DNA from: Hyaloperonospora brassicae
Taxonomy: Eukaryota; Oomycota; Peronosporomycetes; Peronosporales; Peronosporaceae
NCBI GenBank assembly: GCA_947650285.1
Contig: CANTFL010000279.1
Span: forward strand, 82,105-146,104
Length of the DNA stretch: 64,000 nt
Direction of reading: 5' to 3'
Positions 53,301 through 63,610 of this stretch are shown here, in pieces (position 1 is the first letter of the stretch; every line of letters begins with the position of its first letter). The translations under genes were made by a program, and so were the position numbers. The notes beneath the pieces are model-generated. The model saw only the letters and a program-made list of their open reading frames with translations, did no database searches and was not told the origin of the DNA.

Positions 53301-55740
53301 ACCAAGGTGCAAAGTTGAAACAATTTCCTGACGAGCGCTTTAATGCGCATACTTAATTATTTTCTCTCGAATCGAAAAGCTTAGCTAGCAACATGCTGTT
53401 ACAATGGACTAAAAATACATTGAAAAAGAAAAACAATTCTAAAAATTTTTGGTATGCAGCCGACGAATGAACATCGGCTGCTTTAGTCAAAGAAATTAGA
53501 TATTTTCCTGTAATGAAGTATGCGAAGTGGCTCACTGTTTCGTACGTTGGTTAGATCATAAATTGATAACCGCTTTATGACGTAGAATAAAAACATAATT
53601 GGCATTAAGTCAATAAGTAGATTCGAGTGGAAGGGTGTTCTAAAATAGTATAATAAAGATTAGGTTTAATGTTTCGCCGAAATATAGCTAGTGACAACAG
53701 TTCGTTCTCATAAAACACTTAAGTACTTCCTGCGCAGCAACTTTACTAGAGCAAAGTTGCACTTGGCGTGCGTCAGGTTTGCACGTGTCCACATACTAGT
53801 CCCACATGTCGACCGTATCTCACGGTCCAATTGATCTTAAGCTCGTGGTCTTTAAACAAAGCGTTTTTTGTGTCTCTATTTCCTAAATGTCAATATATCA
53901 AGATTACAATCAATTAGATGAAGTCGAAATTTACCTGAAACAGACCTTATGATTGACACGTAAACGCTTGACAATCTGGTAGAAGTAATATCTTTAATTA
54001 TTGATTTTAACACAACGACTTCATTTAATATTACATAGTATAAATGAAAAATATTGTTGCGATAGAGTAAATTGAACTGCGCAAGCCTTATCCAATAAGG
54101 CCGATTTTTGTACATTATCTAATAAGATAATGTATTGGTATAATTTATATGATTATACAATGTGGCTAAGATCATTCGTAGCGTATAACTATTTGTCATT
54201 TTTAATCATTTTTGTTGCTCAGTTTGGCAATGGTATGAGGCGATGTGACTACAAGTCAATACGAGACGGAGAGTAATGAGCAACTTGTCGACTTATATGG
54301 CAATATAATATTAAACTTAATTTGAGGCTTAATTAAGTCAACTAGTAGAATTGGAAGTATAGCACGGTCAATTTGGGATGAAGCAAAGGATCCGTTACCT
54401 TTAATCTCACTAGGTGGACTTCCGAGAAACCGTAAGGCATCACACTTCTTTTAGAGCGTTGTACATTTTATATTATTTAATCCACTTTCTTTATCTGATT
54501 TTGTATAATATGTTGTCTATATGTGATAAGCACCTAAGTACGAGAGGAATCATGACTCTAGAAAGTTACTAAGATTTATCACATCCATTTGATTTCTCTT
54601 TGGTCGGTATACAATATAGCTTATTCGGTTGCAGCCTTTTCCTACTCGATTATTACCGAGGCCTACTTGATGGGGCTAACTCCTAAAGCAGGGTAGATAG
54701 ATCATTAAACTGTAATATTTTGTGACAACATCTAGATCACAACATACATAGCCCAATTCATAATGGACGCTTTTGTACTTCAAAATTGCTCTGAATAAAC
54801 CGCAATATACTATTTAAATATGGCAACTTCTGTTAAAGTAATCGTATTCATAGTTATACGCAAGTGATTACTTGAAAATGAACGAATCCATAATTTGTTG
54901 AACAAGAATACTTGGTTAAGTCTAAAGTGGTTTCAATGAACATAAAGTACGCATAACTCATTAAAACTAGTTATTGGATTTCGAATAATATTTGCAATTA
55001 TTTTAAAATTAAATGGCAACAATTTTATCAAAACGGTAACAAAAATCTCGAGAGTTACGCCTAAACAAGTTATGGACATTTCTGCTAATAACGCGAGCTG
55101 ATTATTTAAAATTAAAATTTAAAAAAACATGAATATAACTGACATTGTAATTTATACACCGCTTCGGCGGAGATTTTGGTAACTTATTCTCAGGGTGGCT
55201 GTCACGTATCAGCTTAGACTAAAAAGTACTGAATAAACCTGTGATGCGTTTTTTCCACCACAGGGTGCAAGACAAGCTCACTTGCGTACCACTTTTACTG
55301 TAGTTGAACTTCCATAGCGTAAGTCGTCTCTCGGAAAACTCATATCCATAAAATTCATGGCTCATATAACTTAAACAAATTGAGTAATACCATGCGCTTT
55401 ATTTGGTCACTATTTTTTAAATCGCAGATCATAGCTATAGGGCTTTTATGATTTTCCGGGGAACATAAAATATGCAAGAATACTCTCAAGGAAAGAAATT
55501 CCTATATCTGCATAAGTCATGCGCATTCGATGAAGACAAGTTTTCTCAATATACTTAACTAATAAAGCCAAGAATCGAGAGTGCTCAAAAAGGTGGCATA
55601 TAAACGAATGGACATCTGAAGCTCACGAATTTTCCCATAAAAATATTTGCCGAAGCCGAAAAATTAATGATGAAAGCAGTAACAGCTAGTGACTTGGGCA
55701 GCTGCCTTGCTGGCCTCCACTAATATGACTTGCTCCCTCT
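50306..55740. other. AT-rich spacer, no gene recognised
   Basis: Apart from the CAA/CAG tract at 51200-51520, I find no supported feature. A 12-base word, AGTTGCACTTGG, occurs near 52688 and again near 53755 in similar context, possibly ends of an unknown repeat. Confidence 0.5.
51200..51520 (+). repeat. degenerate CAA/CAG/CAT trinucleotide-rich tract
   Basis: About 300 bases are built from imperfect runs of CAACAACAG, CAGCAG, AACAAT and ATTAAC with an overall three-base rhythm. A plus-strand frame (50929-51306) translates its first part as Q/T/A-rich sequence, but stops follow. It looks like an old microsatellite. Confidence 0.65.
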
Positions 55741-58690
55741 AAGATCAATGGAAATTGGCGCATTGTACATGCTTACAATAAGCTTAATGCTGCCAACATC
55801 CCGGCTCAGACACTAATCTTAAGGAAAGATGTTCTTCAGAACAATATGGTGGGATGCACAATGTTCAGTGCGCTCGAATTAGTCTATAACTACCAATGGT
55901 TCATGCGGGAGAGCGACATTCTGCATACAGTGGTCAGTACTCCGAGCGGTATGATCTGGGAGTGACTCGTTATGACGCAAGGGTTATTCAATATTCCTGC
56001 TATATTCAATCGTATTGTGACTCAATTGCTCAGACCTCATCGATGCTATGAACGAACGTACTTTGATGACATCTTTGTCCAAAGTCGTGCTATGACAGTC
56101 GGTCCGATGTGGATAATCATGTTGACCATTTACGAGCAGTGCTCGAGTGCATACGCACGGATAAGTTGTACGCCAACGCATCTAAATGCATCTTTGGTGC
56201 AGAAGAGATTTCATATTAGGGTGCTTCGTTAAAGAAGCGAGGCCTTCGAGCGGATCACGCTAAGGTAGAGCCATAGTTAATTGGACGGTTCCTAAGAACC
56301 AAAAGGACTTAAGTAAATGGCTTGTCCTTGCCAATTACTAACACAAGTATCAACTAAGTCGACATGGCTCGGCCATCATCGATATCCTAAAGAAGGATTT
56401 GCCGTAGTGCTGGACTAGCACCGAGCACTATTTTTTTCAACCCGCTTTAAAGAGTCTCTTTCATACGTTAATCTGAGCTTTACCTGTGCCTGATCTGCCT
56501 TTCATGTCGTCTGTGACGCATTTGACTTTGTCATATGCAGTACTCTGTTACAAACATATATTGATGAACGAGAGCGTGTCATCGCGTTTGAGTCTCGACA
56601 GCTCAAAGCTGCGGAAAAGAACGACCTAGTTCATGACAAGGAGTTAATTGCAATGAATGATGCTGTCGTTAAATTCGGAGTTCACCTGCTTGGCTCCAAG
56701 CCGTTTTTTTCGATACCGATAATGCATCATTCCGTACTGCGACCCATTTGCCTCACCTCTCTCAGAGAATGGCTTGTTAAATTTACTTCTTTGTCAAATA
56801 TAACTTCGAGGTGAAGTATAAGCCGGGCAAGAAGAATGATTTGGCTACTGCGCTGTCTCGCAGGCCTGAGTATAAGCTTGCTCATGTTACGACTCTGTCG
56901 TCATCGGTCACTGACCTAAATGGTACGACTTATGCCAAGGATGAACACTGTGGAGCTATGCTACGTGCTCTTGGGAGCGAGGAGTTTAAGGACTCAGACA
57001 TAGATTTTTTGGCACGTTTAAGTGCGAATCTACATCGATATTCGATCAATCAAGGCCTGTTGTGCTACGGCACAGACGTTGAGGAAAATTCTCATATCGT
57101 TGTCCTTCATGATAAGAATTTGAAGTATCGTATCTACTATACTGCACATATTACTGCATTGAGCGGTCATCTCGGTCGTGAGAAGATTTATGGCTAACTA
57201 AGTCAATGCTATTGGTGGCCCAAATTATATAATTGGGTGAGCCCATATGTGCGTACGTGTGAAACGTGTCAACGGGTGAAACTCTCAGCTCACGCGGCGG
57301 CGACGCTAGCTCGTTTTCCTGTACCCAAACGGGTGTTTGGAGTCCATCAACATGAATTTCATGCTCGATTTACCGAACGATTCGTACGGAAATACGGGTA
57401 TTGCGGACTTTAATGACCGTTTGATCAAGATGGCTCATTCAGCAGTGGTGCCAGTACAATTGATGGTGAATATACAGCTTCGCTATTTACCGATCGAGGT
57501 TTTCGACAACACGGTTTGCCTGTAACAATTGTCCCTACTTGATACCCTCGCTTCACTGGAAACTTTTCGAAGTCCGTCTTTAATGTGCTAGGCACTCGAT
57601 TGCAATAGTTAACAGCGGATAGTCCTCGGACCGATGGTCAATCCGAGAGAATGAATCGCGTTATTGGTGACATATTACGCATTGTTTGCGGTAATACGTC
57701 AAAACGTTGTAGCTCGATGTTCCCTGTCGTTAAGTTTGCGTTGAAAATCGGTATTCATGCCTCTACAGGTTTTACTTCGTTTTATCTGTGAACATTCTCA
57801 CACACCCTCGCGTTCCGTTAACGCTACCACTGCGTGATTCACGGCTTGGTGGAGAAGAGATTATCGATCCGCTTGCTAAAATCAGCTCTGCTACTGTTCA
57901 AAATCAGGTAAGCGAGTTTCTTGCAATACAATGAATGTCGTACGACATGTGCGTGACGCACTAGCTGATAGCCAAGATAAACAGAAAAAACAGGCTAATG
58001 ATACAGGTAGATGTTGTATTAAACGTTCTGAGGTCGGAGACCAAGATCTAGTCAATGCTAAAAAACCCTAACTACAAATATAGTATCCGCTGTCTTCAAG
58101 ACAAAGCTGCGTTCGCGCTGCATTGGATCATTCACGATCTTCTTTAAGAGTGAGCTTGCGTATACGCTCAACCTTCCGCGCTAACTGCGCACACACCCTG
58201 TGTTCTACGTTGGCTTACTTAATTCGTATCGGAATACGTCCCACGTGAACTTGTAGTCGCTTGCGCTGCGACATTTTGCCTTGCCATCGGCCATTAAATC
58301 CGAATTAGGATGTCAAGCTGAGCCTTCATCCGGTTTTGACCCAACTCCAACGCCTGAACACGGGCATGCATCGCGTCAAGCGCACTCTGGGTATAACCCA
58401 GGGTCTCACAAGACAACTCATTTCGAGAGTCAGCTTCTCATGCTCCTCCTTTGGTATACCGACCACCACCGACGCTGCTCGATGAGCGATAGAACCGCCA
58501 GTTACATGTGTAGAGACTGTAGAGACTCCTGAAACGTCGTCGTCGTCATGGCCAATACCAGTATCTGGTGAAATGGCGTGGGTATCCGGAGTCGAAAAAC
58601 TCATGGAGGTATGATATATCCCTTCGGCATGATTGTCCATTCGCCGTTAATGTTTTTGAGCATCGCGGCAACGGTCGCCCTGCGACCTAG
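55741..58690 (+). pseudogene. element B pol: RT, RNase H, integrase, chromodomain, broken
   Basis: RT: KINGNWRIVHAYNKLN at the start, then MFSALELVYNYQWFMRESDI, where the first catalytic Asp is Glu, then a stop, then QGLFNIPAIFNRI and YERTYFDDIFVQSRA, which retains the DD box near 56060. The RNase H and connection part (56240-56800) is heavily disrupted. KYKPGKKNDLATALSRRPEY at 56814 is the conserved end of RNase H. The integrase zinc finger follows (AHITALSGHLGREK... CETCQR, 57140-57275). The core around 57350-57720 has DGQSERMNRVIGDILR, but the first two acidic positions look changed. Near 57960 VRHVRDALADSQDKQKKQAN marks the C-terminal domain. The chromodomain at 58536-58640 reads RRHGQYQYLVKWRGYPESKN, and the frame ends at a TAG at 58690. 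Many stops and shifts; clearly a pseudogene. Confidence 0.85.
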
Positions 58691-58756
58691 AAAGCTTCTA
58701 ACCAACAGTGGTGGGAGGTATGGAGCTGCTCCAGACCACAGGGTCGGAACCCGCGG

Positions 58757-59498
58757 CTACCGGCGTAGCCGAAGCATATCATAAACGATTACAAATTGGC
58801 CTCTGGCCTTGATCCCAGCGTATTCGTATCGATACAATCGTTCAAGACGACCATTTGGCTCATCGTCACTTGCCAAATGAGCCGTCATACTGCTGAGGTG
58901 TCGCTTGCGATACACCCAGCGAATGAATTGTTTTTCTCCCTCTTCAGGTAAGTCACCGGCGAACAACAGTATGGGCACGCCCTTAATCTGGTAAACCGGA
59001 ATGCCACGGGCTAGACTCTCATGTTGTGCCTCGTATTGACCTTATGTGTTCATAAATGGCTCGAAGTATCTTAAGTGCAGCTCTTAACGGAAGGCAATGT
59101 CCACGGGCGACGTAGCTTCTGGTCCAAGACTACGGGCCACCGTTTGCCGGAGACGTAACTCCACGTCGGGTGTTAAGAACAAATAACCGCTACGCTTTTG
59201 GATAACCTTCTAAATCTGGGCGCGATGACGAGCACTCTCCTCGCGCAGAATCAACTCTTGCTGCTCGTCGAGCGGGTTGGTGATGAAGTTTTCACCTTCA
59301 TCTGTTGCATGATGCTGCGTTGGTATCACCACGTTCAACGAACGGATTGTCTGGTGAAAGAGGTTGCACCTCAGGTACAGGTAGGTTGGGTGTCATCTCT
59401 TCTTCACCAATGACATCGGTTTAGCTACCAAAGTCTATATCATCATCGAGTCCAAGGTATGAAGAAAGAGTCATAGACACACGGGCAAACGATGCCAT
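58757..59498 (-). pseudogene. opposite-strand third gene of element B, broken
   Basis: The minus strand starts with MASFARVSMTLSSYLGLDDD at 59498, followed by EEEMTPNLPVPEVQPLSPDN after one stop. It then reads, across frame changes, SARHRAQI, KRSGYLFLTPDVELRLRQTV, ARSLGPEATSPVDIAFR, YQIKGVPILLFAGDLPEEGE and KQFIRWVYRKRHLSSMTAHL, ending GQFVIVYDMLRLRR at 58757. Coding character is strong despite the breaks. It begins about 175 bases inside the LTR start and ends 67 bases from the pol stop, tail to tail. I cannot assign a function. The segment ILLFAGDLPEEGEKQFIRW suggests a folded domain rather than random antisense, and a Gag-like structural role is one possibility. Confidence 0.6.
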
Positions 59499-59672
59499 GT
59501 TGTTTATTGTTTTGGATTACCGCGAGGTTACAGCGCACACACACCTTCCTCTTCGAAGAAAGACTTCGATTGACGTTTGGTGATGACGTCAGTCTGGTGG
59601 GGGAGGGTGTAGGGGTTTCACGGCGGCTGGAAGTCGACAATAGGTGTGGTTCACACAAGGGCTGGGGCCCCC

Positions 59673-60122
59673 TGTGAAGGAATATTTAAACACAGTATCA
59701 ATTGTTGAAGATTGATGTCTGTCAACTATTGATTATGAGAACTTATGAGAGATTTATTTTGGACATAGGCCAGTTATTTTAGTTACGGATTTTCTAAGGT
59801 GTTCTTTTAGGTTTAATAAAGAAATAAAAATTCAGTTCCCCTTTTGATCACTTAACGATACGTTCCTTACGAGGCGTCTTTGATCAGTAGGAGCTAGCAA
59901 TACCTGTGAAGGTAGCTGCTCCTGAGCACTCTGTGCTGTAATTCTTTTATATTGTTTAATTCCCTGGAACAGGGACCGTAACCTCTCGAGCTTGTTCACT
60001 CTCTGCTTCGGATTCAATGAACTAAAGTTTCTCGCTAAGCGTTAAATCTTCCTCTGACTTAAAGAGCTGTGTAGCTCCGCTACAGTACTGAACTTAATTG
60101 TTTTATCGAGAAGAACAACTCA
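59673..60122 (+). repeat. 3' LTR of element B
   Basis: The likely start is TGTGAAGGAATATTT at 59673, just after a purine-containing GGGCTGGGGCC stretch. An AATAAAG motif near 59817 could be the polyadenylation signal, and AACAACTCA near 60122 is a plausible CA end. No second copy exists in the window to prove the limits, but 28960-29195 resembles its second half. Confidence 0.5.
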
Positions 60123-61067
60123 TACTCCCGTTTTTAATCTAGACATAAAAGTTTTAAATAATACCACATAAAAGATCTCGTAAACTGGTGGCTGACATAC
60201 GGCATCCCCCAACAACTGATAAAGTGTTCTAATATCATTTTACTAGGGCTCCGTCCGTTGTGTTAACCATATATGATATGTAAATCATACGGGTTATATA
60301 GACCACACATGTTGTGTAAACCAAAGATGTTATGTGATCCCGTTTTAGCTATCCACATCAAGCATTAAATTTTTAAGCGTCAGGAATACGTTTGTCTGCT
60401 CTATCGTAAGATTAGATCATGTGGGTACGTGAGAGTGCACAAACAAGCGACTCTTAAGCCGTCCGTGTCAAATCGCGCTCAATTAATTAGTAGCACGAAC
60501 ATTTCAATAGAAATTCATCAGAAAGTACCGTATCCATCCAATATTGCATAACGTGTAGTACAAACCACGCGAACGCCCCGAAACGTGTAAACAAGTAGAT
60601 GCACGCACAGATAGAAAGTGGACTTAGAGAATTACAGCTATCACAGCACTCAAATTATTTTGGATCTTTGCCTTTATACTGTAATACAAAAGCATGACGT
60701 TGCTATTTCGATCTTTACTAACGGGATTATTTTGCGCCTTTCGACTTTTTGGCAATTGTGTAACGACCACTTACTGGAAAGAAGGATAAGTAGAAGACGA
60801 CAACTACAAGTCGAGTAGACGACACATAGCCTAGCAAGCCACACGCCAGGGTCAATAAATGTTGTTCTGTGCAGTACAAGTCATTGTTTATTTGATGTTA
60901 ACCATTGACTTGTACTGCACGAAGAAACCTGTTATTGAGTAAGCTACTAGACAAGTTTATCTTCCAACGCTCATAAGCGTGAAGACATCAGTCAACGTGT
61001 AGATGCCAAATAGTCAGTGTACTCGCCTTAAAAATTGCCGCGTAACCCCCATAACTTACCGCTGTAG
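60123..61067. other. spacer between elements B and C
   Basis: I recognise no gene. A 66-residue frame at 60618-60818 has no motif. The stretch contains the 15-bp perfect hairpin at 60869-60920. Confidence 0.5.
60869..60920. repeat. perfect 15-bp inverted repeat
   Basis: GTGCAGTACAAGTCA at 60869-60883 and its exact complement at 60906-60920 are separated by 22 bases. This could be a snap-back end of a terminal-inverted-repeat transposon or a miniature element. No transposase is linked to it. Confidence 0.85.
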
Positions 61068-61520
61068 TCATCGTGTATTAGTCCAGCTATTTTCATGCCA
61101 GCGACTTAAAGGCGTCATATGCAGCTCCCATTCCCAAAAGACTTGCCGCAAAATGTACTTAGATTCCATTTTCTCTCCTTGAGCATTAAGCCACGTCTCA
61201 GCTTGCTCTTCAATTGTCTTTTTTGACTCACGAGCGCCTCGAAGGAGCCTCAGGGAATCGGAAAGATTCGTTGTGTCTTCGAAAAATATGGTGTGTATGG
61301 TGTGTATATGGTGTTGTGCAGGATGACATACTTGTTCAACAGCGGTAGGATCTCCTCGTTCATCACCTTGCCCCAATATGTCTCTAGATACAGCTGTTGT
61401 GAAGCTTTGAAAGGAGCTACTGTAAGGGGCACTGTTGACTACGTACTGGTTGACCAGTACGGAGTATACTTCTACTGACGACAGTGGTCGACAGAGCCCT
61501 GCCAGGTGTTTAAGGAACAC
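61068..61520 (-). CDS. unrecognised 150-residue reading frame
   Basis: The frame starts at an ATG at 61520 and ends at 61068. The C-terminal third (ESKKTIEEQAETWLNAQGEK, then VFWEWELHMTPLSRWHENSW) has a coding-like, Trp-rich composition. An alternative frame over the middle (61432-61250) reads LYLETYWGKVMNEEILPLLN, which looks more protein-like than the matching part of this frame, so the real gene may be shifted at about 61250. The gene lies directly downstream of the LTR of element C. I do not recognise a family. It may be a fragment of a host gene or of a transposase. Confidence 0.35.
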   Translation of the reverse strand: MFLKHLAGLCRPLSSVEVYSVLVNQYVVNSAPYSSSFQSFTTAVSRDILGQGDERGDPTAVEQVCHPAQHHIHTIHTIFFEDTTNLSDSLRLLRGARESKKTIEEQAETWLNAQGEKMESKYILRQVFWEWELHMTPLSRWHENSWTNTR

Positions 61521-61539
61521 AGAGGAAGGAAAGGAGACT

Positions 61540-61865
61540 AAGTAGTCAGACTAGTCTCTTGGTAAAAGTAAAACTTTATTACTACAATTAAGTCCTATAG
61601 CTCCTTGAATCTTCTGTTTTCCTGTCTTAATTTTACGCATATAACTACATGTATGATATCGTCTACTCATCACCCATTGCGCGCGTCTTGCAGCTATTGG
61701 TGCGTTGATATCATCACGATATCAACCAATGAGTAGACCCTTCGATCATCGTAACAATATCACAGACATGACTGTGATATTGTTCAAAGAATATTCGACG
61801 TAAGATTCTTTATTGTCAGACTGTTTTAATGACAATTTCATGTAACGGGCTACCCCGTTATATCA
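61540..61865 (-). repeat. 3' LTR of element C
   Basis: The sense strand starts TGATATAACGGGGTAGCCCG at 61865, immediately after a polypurine tract. It contains AATAAAG near 61813 and AATAAAGTTTTAC near 61575, and several hairpins: 61843-61860, 61753-61784 (13-bp arms) and 61704-61726. Its outer end is uncertain and is placed near the inverted GAGACTA/TAGTCTC pair at 61534-61558. The first ~85 bases match 566-655. Confidence 0.65.
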
Positions 61866-61875
61866 CCCCTCCCTT
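61866..61875 (-). promoter_or_regulatory. polypurine tract of element C
   Basis: The minus strand reads AAGGGAGGGG directly before the TG that opens the LTR. This is the standard position and composition of the plus-strand primer site for reverse transcription. The 9-bp hairpin GATAGTCAC/GTGACTATC (61880-61900) stands a few bases upstream of it. Confidence 0.7.
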
Positions 61876-61946
61876 ATCTGATAGTCACCTTGTGACTATC
61901 GAAAACTTGGTGGCCATTCGTTGGACACCAGTGGGACAGGGAGCAC

Positions 61947-63610
61947 TTGTTTTGTCAGACTCATTCACTCCTGACCTTGCCTCGCATAGTTAACATGTCC
62001 ATGCGAGGTGATTTAAAGACCACACAGCCTGCTGCTGTACCAGCCTCTGCGGCAGACGCTTCGTTATCTGCTGCTTGTTCTCCGTCTGCAGCAGAAGATG
62101 CTGCAGAAGCACGCAGAATCGCATTACGTGCACATGATGACCTTGGCAATGAATTCATCAATTATGGCGTATCAGACGTGCTTGAATCGCGCAACGTTCC
62201 AGAGGCATCCCGATCACCGGCGGTGCCTCATCGTTTGTCAAGAGCACTGTCGAACGAGCGTACTCGTAAAATGCATCACAGTCTGTTCGGCAGTGATGAT
62301 GGACTCTATGGTGAGGAATACTATGCCTCACCAGTATCAACTCGCGCTTCCCTGCAAGAGCGTGATGACGATGTCGAGAGCCATCGTGATTCTGTAAGTC
62401 GTGGTACCAAAGCAGGTACCGCATTGAAGCATGGTGAGCCCAAGCCGTGGCGCTTGCCCGAGCAGCTCATCAATAGCTTGTCTCACGAGACAAGCCGACA
62501 CCATCCAATTCCTTAATTCGATGCAACTGAGCTGTATGGATTAAGTTCCAGCGCGGGTAACTTCCGCGCTGAAAAAGACTTCTATCTCGATGCCTTCCTT
62601 AGGCATCGATGGTACAATGGCAACCAAAAGCGTGACAAGAACTCGCTTTTTGCTGCGTGGAACGCCTTCGTCCAAAATGTCAAGAAGTTTGGACGAGAAG
62701 GGTGGCTTAAAATAGCTTGAGGCGATACGCCTCACGTTTGAAAAGCGAACACCAACCGGTGCAAGGTACTGGTTGCATTGTTTGTCAAGCGAGGCCGGCA
62801 TTCCTTGCCTCACTTGGGGTGATCCCTGTGCGAGTTGTGCTGACAACTCGTAACGTGCGCTTAGGGACGTGTATTCCCTAAGTTCGCCTTGGGGAAGGGT
62901 TCACATCTCGGCTGAGATGCGGGACGCGATTGCAAACTTGCAATCCGTCTACAAGCGCCTAGGGCGCGTGTTTACCGATGGTCCCTCCGACCAATCGGAT
63001 GAGTATCGTCATACTGGTGGACGAGACCTTCAAGGTCAGCCGTCAGCTGGGAACGAGGTTCCCAGCTGTCAAAGAAAGATGGGACCCTACGCTACCGGAC
63101 GAGGTAACTCGTCCTTGATTCTGAATCGCCACGGTGGTTCAAGATACGCTCCACAAGACAGCGTTAGTCACCGATGGAATCCACCAGTGGTTCCGGTGGC
63201 GGTGAAAAGACAAGCTCCGGCTCAGTCGCCGGGCCTGCACGAGACTTTGGGTAACCACGAGCGTTAAATGACCAAGCTGAGGGAGGACGTCGATCACGAA
63301 ATCAACCGACGGCATGCCTTGTAGTCGTTCGTGCGACGTCTTCGTGCCAATCGGGAGAAGAAACGATCAGAATTCGCGTACGCTCAGCATGAGAGTAAAC
63401 GAGAGAGGCGTCGTGCGCGTCGAGCTAGAGACGGCTCGTCGCAAGGCCGCGTCGACGAAGACTAAACTCCTTTTGACAAAGGACCAACTCCAGTGTTTGG
63501 TCCGTGATCAGAATAATCGGTTGGGGATTCTTGAGCGCGCCGGTTATCTCCGTTCTCGCAAGAGGCCTCGTACTGATGGCACGGGCGGAGACGACCAACA
63601 TAAAACGTAG
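61947..63610 (+). pseudogene. opposite-strand third gene of element C, broken but well preserved
   Basis: The start is the ATG at 61947 or the in-frame ATG at 61995. The Ala-rich N terminus is followed by an ordered region (ARRIALRAHDDLGNEFINYG), then LYGLSSSAGNFRAEKDFYLD, AAWNAFVQNVKKFGREGWLK and, after a one-base shift near 62718, RLTFEKRTPTGARYWLHCLS. Then come [35 protein letters not shown] and [20 protein letters not shown]. The C-terminal part is a charged coiled coil (EFAYAQHESKRERRRARRAR, then TKTKLLLTKDQLQCLVRDQN) ending RKRPRTDGTGG. In-frame stops lie at 62514, 62718, 62851, 63265 and 63322, with frame changes near 62718 and 63415. From memory this resembles hypothetical Gag-like proteins of Phytophthora elements. 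Its end overlaps the minus-strand pol end by 149 bp. Confidence 0.65.

Larger units (their letters stand above)
55741..60122 (+). mobile_element. element B: 5'-truncated Ty3/gypsy element with chromodomain and 3' LTR
   Basis: The plus-strand pol begins abruptly inside RT (55741) with AT-rich DNA upstream, so the 5' LTR, gag, protease and the RT start are missing. RT, RNase H, integrase and chromodomain follow in gypsy order to 58690. Then come a minus-strand gene (59498-58757) and an LTR (59673 to about 60122). The lineage differs from element A in integrase wording and chromodomain. Confidence 0.8.

Noticed and set aside
59443..59658. Cys-rich frame (CVRCNLAVIQNN...C) as a piggyBac-type zinc finger
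   Set aside because: The Cys/His spacing does not fit, and the same bases give a better-supported start of the opposite-strand gene in another frame.
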